Both the position numbers and the translations under genes were made by a program. Shown here piece after piece: positions 55,841 through 64,000 of a stretch of DNA of 64,000 nt. The stretch comes from Eumeta japonica (Eukaryota; Arthropoda; Insecta; Lepidoptera; Psychidae). The stretch lies in contig BGZK01001561.1 in NCBI GenBank assembly GCA_005406025.1, forward strand, positions 1-64,000, written 5' to 3'. Position 1 is the stretch's first letter; each line of letters opens with the position of its first letter. Below the pieces are notes generated by a model, which was given only the letters and a program-made list of their open reading frames with translations, had not been told where the DNA came from and did no database searches.

Positions 55841-57089
55841 AGGCCGCTAAATGTATTTTGCAGCTCTTCGATACGTAAACAATAAGATTTAAACAAAATT
55901 TTACAGTGTTTTCGGCTCTACCTTTTACGTATTTACGAGTTTCATATCTAGAGAAATGTTCACTATTTGTAAGATTGGTTTTAGTCTTTGGGAATTAAAT
56001 ATTATGATTTTATTACGATAGTCGTTTGCGGTCTTTATGACTACTTTTGTACACCTATTTCATGTCAATTACTCGAATTTATAGAGATGCTACTGACGTT
56101 TGTGTAAAAATATATTATTCTGCGATGTTTGTATTCATATATGTATTTATTTTTCTTGTTGGCGCTTGTTATGTAAGTTTTTCCTACATGTACCAATTGT
56201 ACTCTATATGATAGACGTGTAAGAGTACTAATTTGATATCTGTTTTTTGGATCGTATAAACATAACTTTCGTTAAGGTTATGATGTGGGACCTATAATAA
56301 TATTCTATAATAATCTCTTATCAAAGAATACTAATATTTTAAACAACTGCTGATAAATTATCTAGAACAAGTGCTACATTCATGCGTCTGCGCAACTGTG
56401 TGCCATTCCGTCATAAATATTTATACCTATATCTGTCTGTTTCATTCAAGTTTTTTTTTTAAGTAAAACGTATAAACTGTAATAAAAGATGTTAAATATT
56501 TTAGAGTGGCTATTTCAAGCTTTTTCTAACAATATTTTCTATTATTTAGAAACTAACTATGAATTTACAAATAAGTTGAAAATATCAAAATGTTACATAT
56601 TGTTGCCACTGTGTTATAGTTTAAAAAGAAAACGATAAAATGAAATTTAAATACATAAATTACAATTATTTATAAAAGCAAAAAGTAAATATGTAAAAAA
56701 GTAGATGTAAATAAAACTTTGGTGTCGCGTATACGTAGTTATTATAGGTATTAAAGTAAACACGTAAGTTTATTTAAAACTCGATCTTATTATTTGAGTG
56801 GCAGGAGTTCGCTGCGCAGCAATAACCGGACGCAGTAAAAACGCGGTTGGGGCTATCGCGGCGTGAGGTTTGCGGAAGTCTCGTTAATTTAATAGGATTG
56901 CATGAGCTGGCCTATTAGCGCCACGGGAGCACAATTTTAAGAAATTATAAGGAAAAATTCGTTTTAACTTGTATTACAAAAAAGCTTGAAGGTGCCGTGA
57001 AACAAAAGAATTTGCGTGTATTAGCTTTTTATCTCGTATCTTTAATTTAGCACTACAAAGAAATGATGTGAAGCCTAGCCTTTTACCGC

Positions 57090-58160
57090 AGAAAAAACCG
57101 GCCAAGTACGAATAGAACTCTACGTAGATAGACTATGTAGAAATTTTTCCATCACGAGTCTCGATAATTTTTGTCTGTTTTGATAACGATACTGGCGAGA
57201 TCGTGGTCCCAGCACTTCCGAAATTTCTGCTTTTTTTCACAAAAAATTTAGGACTTGACCGAATCGAGCCCACTAAACGGCGTTCCAAAGAGTTTCACCA
57301 AACTTAGATTTCCAAAGAGTTTGGGTCGATATGGACTGGTAGATTTTGAGAAACTTTCAAAAAACTAAGAAAATTTTTTTTTTAAAGTAGTTTTTTCAAA
57401 ATAACTTTAAAATGGCTTGACCGATCAATTCCAAAATCTAATCAGCTCTTAATGTATTAAAAACACGTCGATTGCCGCAAACCGGGTCAAAATCGGTTGA
57501 TTCGTTTGTGAGAAATCGTTGTCGAAAGAAATCGAAACAAACCGTTTTTTTACTCAAAAAATCACGTCAAATCCCGTATATTTTCGAGTGTTTTGAACTC
57601 GAAAATAGCGGGAAGTTTCAGGGTTGGCCTACAGGGTTAACCTATTTTTTTTATAACTATTAGACTACTCTAACGATCAATACCAAAACCTAATCAACAT
57701 TTCAAGCTAAGCAATATTGTTAAAGAAAAAATTATAAAAATGTATTTTTTTATGAATATTTTTTTAACTACTCTGTCTCTAAATCTTTTTTTTCAAAATA
57801 AGATGTATAATCCTTGATGGATTGATGTTTGTGCTCAGTCACCCATTTTTGCCTAGATAACTGCGTGGAATGCTATAAAGGAGATTGAAATTGAATAATG
57901 TGCTCGAAACATATGGTAGATGAAGTTTTTTTTAAGCGTTTAAATTTTTTTTCGAGTTCAAACATATACATGTTGAACTAAAAGAGCTTAGAATTTATTA
58001 AAACTATACTTTGAGTTCGGAGACATTGATAAAGCATTAAAGTCGATCTTTTGAGCGAGTTGACCTCAATAATTTACTATTGTTTTATTTTTGAAAATTT
58101 TCAACTCAAAGTAATAAGAAGTTTCAGGGATGGCTGCAGGGTCAACCGTTACGTATACGC
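57090..58160. repeat. Dispersed non-coding repeat
   Basis: Stretches such as GACCGATCAATTCCAAAATC (57420) recur in weaker form inside it (57675, CTAACGATCAATACCAAAAC), and a GTTTCAGGGTTGGCCTACAG segment (57615) recurs at about 58120 (GTTTCAGGGATGGCTGCAGG). This suggests two related units about 500 bases apart. Confidence 0.5.
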
Positions 58161-58365
58161 GTGCTGTGTATGTGCTGTATTTACGACTTTTCTATATTTC
58201 TAAGTAACTCCATTGTACGTGAATTATTCTCATTTCCTTTACTTATTACTTTTTAGCATATTATCAACGCCAACATTCGAAAAGTTTTTATTTTTTTAAT
58301 ACGTCACAAAATCTACACTACGCTACGTCTTATTGTTCGGGTTTTAGTGTAATATTCATGCATAT

Positions 58366-58429
58366 ATGAGTAATTTGGTTTTTACAGCTTTGCACCTGTG
58401 CAGGTGCAATTAAAAACCAAATTGCTCAT
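58366..58429. ncRNA. 64-nt hairpin, possible small-RNA precursor or palindrome
   Basis: Outer arms 58366-58384 and 58411-58429 pair over 19 positions with one G-U wobble; inner arms 58391-58398 and 58401-58408 pair perfectly, with an asymmetric bulge (CAGCTT against AT). Size and shape are within the range of a pre-miRNA, but the loop is very tight and no expression evidence exists, so this is only a candidate. Confidence 0.2.
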
Positions 58430-58639
58430 AAGCGAAACAGTTAAAATGGCTCATAATTTACACATTTAACAAAACAAGAGCACCCGGGTGTCTGTACGTT
58501 GCAGGTATGTATCAAAAACGGAGAGGGGCCGGTAAGAACAAAGTAATACAAGAGAAAATAACGATTTTTTAAATGTTTTGTATGTCTGTAATAATTACTA
58601 AAAAGATTCCACATTTTGATCACGACGCGCTCGACTTAT

Positions 58640-58770
58640 TGAAAAAGGAGAAAAATCAAGAACGGGACTGTGGCTGAAACCGATTGCAAAACCGGAATTA
58701 AAATTAAGAGCGTGATCAGGATCGGACTCTAGACCGTACCGGGAGCCGAATCGGAAGCGGGGACGAGAAC
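58640..58770 (-). repeat. Dispersed GATTCCG-type repeat, fragment (inverted)
   Basis: Purine-rich on +: AAAATCAAGAACGGGACTG, AAAACCGGAATTAAAATTAA, GATCAGGATCGGACTC, GAATCGGAAGCGGGGACG. Confidence 0.55.
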
Positions 58771-59399
58771 GTCATTGACCGCGAAATCGTTCAGTGCAGA
58801 AGATGAGGTCACATTGTAAGTCACGTGAGGAAAACTAGTTACTGCGCTAAAGCAAGAGAAGCGTAAATGGAAATGAGAATATGTTCTGCGCCCTCGTGGG
58901 CGGAGACGCGGGCGGTCGGTAGTATTCTGTAAAAGGTTCCCAAATGGTGTTATTATCGGTTGCTCTTTAATTAGGCAACAACGCTTCAAGAAGAGCATGT
59001 ACATCGACGAGTCAGTCGTCGGCGGCGCGCGGTAAGCTCGTGTAAACATAATTGCGTACGTTGGCCCGACTCACTGTAATGATATAACCCCGACTTATGG
59101 AATCATTAATCTAGTCTTGGCTATTTTTTATGCAATCCCAGAAATACCCAGAATTATAATAAATTGTAATTTGCGGATCATAAATTTGAGAATATAACCA
59201 TTACTTTCATATTAATGGAGAAACGCGCATACAATACAGAAAGTTTAAAAACCGACAAAAAATGAATATCTCCTTCTTCATAAATCAGTCGTGAAAAGTT
59301 TGTATTTAGGGAAAATCGAGTGATAAGTAATATAAACGGCTGAAGTTTTTGCCTTGGGGATCATCTCAAATGTAATATTGATCCGAGTGTCGGTGTTGT

Positions 59400-59645
59400 G
59401 TAACAGCTGTTGTATCCTGTCAGGTTTCGTACGCCCCGTTGCTGAGGCGTACCCTCCCACATTCGAAGCCTGGGTAAATGTTAGTATCAAAACAAAATAA
59501 AGGCTGTACTACTCGTGTATGGTGTAGTTTTGTATGAGCGAAAGATCTTTTAGAATTGATCAAGTAGTTCGATTCAGTAGTAAAAACACGAACGAAGTCG
59601 GGCACAAATGCTAAATTGCCTTAAAACCATGAAAAAGCCAATTAG
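59400..59645 (+). repeat. Dispersed GATTCCG-type repeat, tail portion only
   Basis: Contains GAAGCCTGGGTAAATGTTAG, a TATCAAAACAAAATAAAGGC stretch and GTGTAGTTTTGTATGAGCGA, the same tail order as copies A and B, but without the core. Confidence 0.65.
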
Positions 59646-59690
59646 ATGAATCTACTTCATGGTAATCGGTCAATCTGTGTTGTAATCGGG

Positions 59691-59691
<1 letters not shown>

Positions 59692-59760
<69 letters not shown>
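59692..59760. repeat. (CA)n(TA)n microsatellite
   Basis: About 15 CA units running directly into about 19 TA units. Confidence 0.97.
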
Positions 59761-59762
<2 letters not shown>

Positions 59763-59820
59763 CCAGAATACATATTGTATTTTTACAAAATATAAATGAG
59801 TATTCATCTTAATATATAAA

Positions 59821-61335
59821 ACTGGCCAAGAGCATGTTGGACCACGCTAATTATAGGTTTCCGATATCATTATTACAAAGAAATGCACTATAGATGAAAA
59901 AAGTATATTGTTATCCTTTTTCGATCTTTCCCGTACAGAATAGTTACAAGCACTTTAGTCGCCTATAATTAAAAAAATCCGTAGGTATGTTGAATATTAC
60001 TATTAAACTGGTGTAAACTAAAGTACATCAGAAAAAAAAAGCGTATCTTTTTGGCACTCACGTCTTTTTGTTGAGAGGCGCAGTTTTTCGACAATAACTC
60101 AAAAACAGTACATCTGACCATGTTTCCTTTGAAAGTGTTTATTAATCGTCATCTTTTTTTATTTTTTTCCTATTTTTTGGACATACCGTTTAGAAAATAG
60201 AGGGAGGGGGCACAATTTCCGCAATATTCGGAGCGATTTTTTTCGCAATTATTATTCACGTAATCAGAAAAATCGCTTGAAACCTTAGTGTTTTTAAAAT
60301 AACTGTCCAAATACGTACCACACGTTGATGTGTGCTCAAATTTTTTTTTTAGCTTCTGTTAATACGTGTATGGAGCGCTCTCCTAGAAGTATACATTTTT
60401 GTTATTTAACCACGAAACTGAGTAGCGATTTATACAATACGCCTATACTATAAATTTCTGCAATATATGTCTCTTAGTTTTTAAATAAAATGCTTGTGTC
60501 ATACGGACGGACGGGCATGACGAAACTATAAGGATTCCGTTTCTGCCATTTTGGCTCCAAAACCTAAAAACAGGCTAGGAGCATGTCGGACCATGTTCAA
60601 TGTAGAGTTCCGAAGTCGTTACTACAAGGATATGCACTACAGATGAAAAAATTTACGTTATTACACTTTTTCCATGTATATAATAAGTATAAGCTCTTTA
60701 GTCACCTACAACGAGAGAAACGAGTAGGTATGTCGACTATTACTCTTAAAATAGTGTAGACTAAAAAGCGTCAGCAAAAGAGCGTATCTTTATGACACTT
60801 AGGTCCTTTTGTTGAGAAATGCAGTTTTTCGGAAATAACTCAATAATAGTCCACCCGATAATGTTCAAAATAATTCTCGTTCTAAGTATTTATAAAGCGT
60901 TACCCTTGTAAATTTTTTCATATTTTTTGGACGTACCGTTTAAAAAATAAAGGAGGGGGGGACACAACTTATGCTATTTTCGGAGCGATTATTTCCAAAA
61001 ATATTCACTTATCGAAAATATTGCTTAGAAATTTTAAAGTATTTTAAAAAAACTAGAAATATATACTACATGTTGGTGTGTGCTGAAAAACAATTTTCAG
61101 CTTTTGTTGTATATATCGAGTGCTCTCCCCTAGAACTATTTATTTTTCTTATTTAACTACTAAACTAAGTATCGGTTTATACAAGACACTTACCCTATAT
61201 ATTTCATCAATATACATCTTGTAGTTTTTGAGTAAAATGCCTGTATCATACGGATGGATGGACGGATAGACAGACGGACATGACAAAATTATAAGGGTTC
61301 TATTTTCACCATTTCCGCTCAGAATCCTAAAAATG
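59821..61335 (+). repeat. Tandem head-to-tail pair of a 750-bp repeat
   Basis: Copy 1 59821-60570 and copy 2 60571-61335. Matching landmarks: CCAAGAGCATGTTGGACC / CTAGGAGCATGTCGGACC; GCACTATAGATGAAAAAAG / GCACTACAGATGAAAAAAT; GAGGCGCAGTTTTTCGAC / GAAATGCAGTTTTTCGGA; TGGACATACCGTTTAGAAAA / TGGACGTACCGTTTAAAAAA; GACGGGCATGACGAAAC / GACGGACATGACAAAAT; each ends near AATCCTAAAAA or AAACCTAAAAA. The copies differ at many positions. This repeat type is abundant in lepidopteran genomes. Confidence 0.85.
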
Positions 61336-61640
61336 AACGTATGTTTATACTCTGTACGTGTAACCATGGATCTGATGGATCCCATTACAATGAATATTTA
61401 GTGATATCTTGAATGTAGATCCGGGAAAATTTCTAATATAAAAAAAACTTGCATTTGTCCCCAATTTTAATCGCGTATTTGTATTATTAAACCGAGATAA
61501 TGAATCAATTCTAAAAATTCTTTCACTTGTGGATAGCTGCACTATGACTGAGCAAAACAGGCTGTTGACATTTTCCCCCGACTTCATCCATTTTTAAGGC
61601 GATTTTGAAAATTCTAGAACTTATAGAAAGCTAGATTGTT
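61336..61640. other. AT-rich spacer
   Basis: No gene or repeat recognised; overlapping - frames (61149-61385, 61345-61587) are chance. Confidence 0.5.
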
Positions 61641-61654
61641 CCTGAACGATACAT

Positions 61655-62210
61655 ATATTTTATATTTTAGTTTGATACCAGCATTTGCCAGCGGCTTCGT
61701 ACAAATGGGAACCTTGAATGGTAGCGGTGTCCGAATTGAAAGCCGTATGGGGAAGAGAATCGAGAATAGGAGCAGGATCAGAATCGAAATTGGGACCAGA
61801 ACCGAAATTGAAAGCAGGACTGAGCTCGAAAACGAGTGCGGAGACGAAATCAGAATGAAAAGTAAGACTAGAATTGGAATTAAAAGCGAGATAGGGGTTG
61901 AGAATGACATTAAACAATATAAAAAACCAAGGAATTCATACTACGGTCATACTGGTAGAGCTGCAGTCATTCACCATATAGTTAATGTGGGTGGCATTAT
62001 GGGTTGCCCATTTGGGCAAGCCAGCTAAAGATAGAATAAAATCTGCCGGGCCAGCTAGACCTTGGTGGAATTGAAATTTAAAATAGGACACGGAGCATTT
62101 TGAGAACGGAACAAGAAACAAAATCAAGGGCGGAACCGATACCAATAATGAAACACAACTGGGGCCGAAATCAAGTGTGGGACGACAATCAAAATCGTTT
62201 ACGATAATTT
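61655..62210 (-). repeat. Dispersed GATTCCG-type repeat, inverted copy
   Basis: On + it begins TTTGATACCAGCATTTGCCA, the complement of the family tail, followed by a purine-rich core (GAATCGAGAATAGGAGCAGG, GATCAGAATCGAAATTGGG). The core's 6/12-base periodicity leaves a + frame open from 61636 to 62028 encoding alternating Arg/Ile/Glu; I regard this as a by-product of the repeat, not a gene. Confidence 0.7.
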
Positions 62211-64000
62211 AAGCAATTTTTAATCGGTGAAGATGTACACTTTTATTATAAAAACAATGACTAATTGAAATGCAGCGTAGCTGTCATTCAAAATCGTCTA
62301 TTTAGATATTCCCATTAGACAAAATCAACATATTCCTTTAATAAAATGTGTACCACTGTTTGAGGGTATATCTGTCTATAATTCGAAAATGGCACTGATT
62401 ATTTCAATAAAATTTCGTATAGACGAAGTAATTTCTATTTATTTGCATGTAAATTTACGACTAGGCAATGATGTAATCAATTTCGATGAAATTTCGTACA
62501 TCAATAAAAGTCATCTCTTAAAACATTTCCATAAGCTACATGTTTATTACTTAGCTTTATTCAAATCGAGTGAAGGAGGAGGCAAGAATATAATGTAAAT
62601 GTAAGAGGAGGAGAGGAAGGGGCAATAGCGAAGAAGGAGAGAGAGTTAGGGAGTTTAGGGGAGAAGTAGAGCGGAAGTGAGAGCAAGATGGCGATGGAAA
62701 ATCAAAAGGAAAGTTGAACTAAGAGTGTTCTTTTAGAGAGAGTTTAGAATCGGGAACAGGATCAAAAACGAGATCGGGTATTAGATCAAGATCAGGATTA
62801 AATAAGATGTTTCAGTAATGAATAAAATTTCAATCAAGATGTATCCACGTGGACAGAGCCTAATCTGAAAATTAGTTTGTTAGGTACTATGTATTTAGAT
62901 TTATGTAGTTATAAATGTTTGTTAGATTTAAAGACACTTACTACGCAAAATGACACAAACAAACAAATCAAAAGCAACACAAAAGGCATCAAAACATTAC
63001 GTATAAGCTAGAACAATAGTTTACGGAGACCGATAGCTGCCTTACTATTTGAAATAAATGGGACAATCCAGATAGTGGGGCGAGACAAAGGCGGCCGCCC
63101 ACCGCCGTGGGCGGACCGATCGAACTAACTTGTGGGGTATTATGCCAGTTCAAAGCCCCGGCGAGGAACTACGCGGAGACTAGACTCACTGTGTATGGCT
63201 TCCCGAACATAGTGCGAATAGATTGCGTAGTTGCTGACACTTTATAACTTTCTCACTGTAAATAATATATAGAACACAGGTCGACTTGGGATAGTACAGG
63301 AGACAAACGCGTAGATCAATTAAACGGATTATCGGATTTAATCCCGGATTCACCTAAGAAACCGGATCGCTAATGAGAATATGAAAATTCTTGAACACGT
63401 TGGTGTTCCACTATTGTCTTCATGTTCAATTTTCTGTTACATATAGTAAAAAATTAGAATGATCTACCATTAGCGCTATGTCCAATGAACAATTTCCAAT
63501 ACACAAAGGGTCTTTCAAGAAAAGAGCATATTCTTATTAAAAGGCTGGCAACCAGTGACCCCCCCGCGGTCGCTGGTGTCCATGAGCAGCGATGACCATC
63601 TACTCCTTCGTTTCCCGCATGCTTGTTTGTCCATTATTATATGTAATACTTCATGTTTATTCCTTTTTAGGATACGTCTGTGTTGTTTTTTTTTTGTGTT
63701 TATTAGAACACCCAAAAAATATTAGATGCTAAAGGAGATGAATTTTGCAATGTATTCGTGCAGTGATCGATCGAATTAAGCGATTGCTTAACTTCTGTGT
63801 CATTCTGAAATTCTGTGGATCTGATGAACATTGACTACCTTTAACGCACGATGTTAGACATGTGCATCTTTTTTGGCCATTTTCTTGTTTATCAGAAAAA
63901 CAATTAATGCCGTTATATAGGCTCTAGATCAGTTGTAGGCAGACTCTCATTAATGAGGTCGAGGTTAATTTTTTGTCCAGTGTATTTTAATAGTTAATTA
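62211..64000. other. Right-edge region, no gene recognised
   Basis: A purine-rich AG tract with another core fragment lies at 62580-62800 (GAATCGGGAACAGGATCAAA). Moderately GC-rich pieces at 63080-63200 and 63545-63610 (GGCTGGCAACCAGTGACC) look like mobile-element remnants. Open frames here (62389-62598 +, 63515-63715 -) have no recognisable domain. Confidence 0.45.

Larger units (their letters stand above)
55841..59690. other. AT-rich non-coding stretch with repeats
   Basis: Nothing recognised in 55841-57080. A repeat with ACACGTCGATTGCCGCAAAC and CGGGTCAAAATCGGTTGATT occupies about 57090-58160; it is of a kind common in lepidopteran genomes. A 64-nt hairpin lies at 58366-58429 and a dispersed-repeat fragment at 58640-58770. 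Confidence 0.5.

Overview
The window is eukaryotic nuclear DNA, very AT-rich, with phased introns, GT/AG splice sites, abundant non-LTR retrotransposon relics and dispersed repeats. The jockey-like LINE text and several non-coding repeats of kinds I associate with moth and butterfly genomes point to an insect, most likely a lepidopteran. No prokaryotic or organellar feature is present.

Two protein-coding genes could be assembled by hand from exons whose phases agree. (1) On the + strand, positions 6252-13310 hold the 3' six exons of a Skeletor-like gene (DOMON domain, then a cupredoxin-like domain, then a long disordered tail encoded by a 2.4 kb terminal exon). Its 5' exons lie beyond the left edge. 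(2) On the - strand, eight exons from 48925 down to 15502 join without a frame break into a protein of about 450 residues: an N-terminal fibronectin type III domain followed by about six ankyrin repeats. This is the architecture of FANK1. The two genes converge tail to tail, with 2.2 kb between their stop codons. The FANK1-like gene has large introns (17.5 kb, 5.9 kb and 5.7 kb) that carry most of the mobile DNA.

Mobile and repetitive DNA: three decayed LINE copies (about 3850-5480 +, 19180-20660 -, 40330-43655 +); a 2185-bp element with 15-bp terminal inverted repeats (32918-35102); a 141-bp fold-back element (28168-28308); a dispersed family of at least nine copies whose core is a degenerate, strand-asymmetric GATTCCG-like repeat, one copy of which has expanded into a 109-bp tandem array; a 750-bp repeat in tandem duplicate (59821-61335) plus an inverted copy (38460-39027); two degenerate minisatellites (about 114 bp and about 44 bp periods); several TA/CA microsatellites; and a set of near-perfect short hairpins.

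Right of 48.9 kb no protein-coding gene was recognised. A 0.6-kb CpG-rich patch at 55.2-55.8 kb ending in a good splice donor may be the first, non-coding exon of a gene that continues beyond the right edge. A possible decayed small secreted-protein gene sits in the last intron of the FANK1-like gene (18116-17811, - strand).
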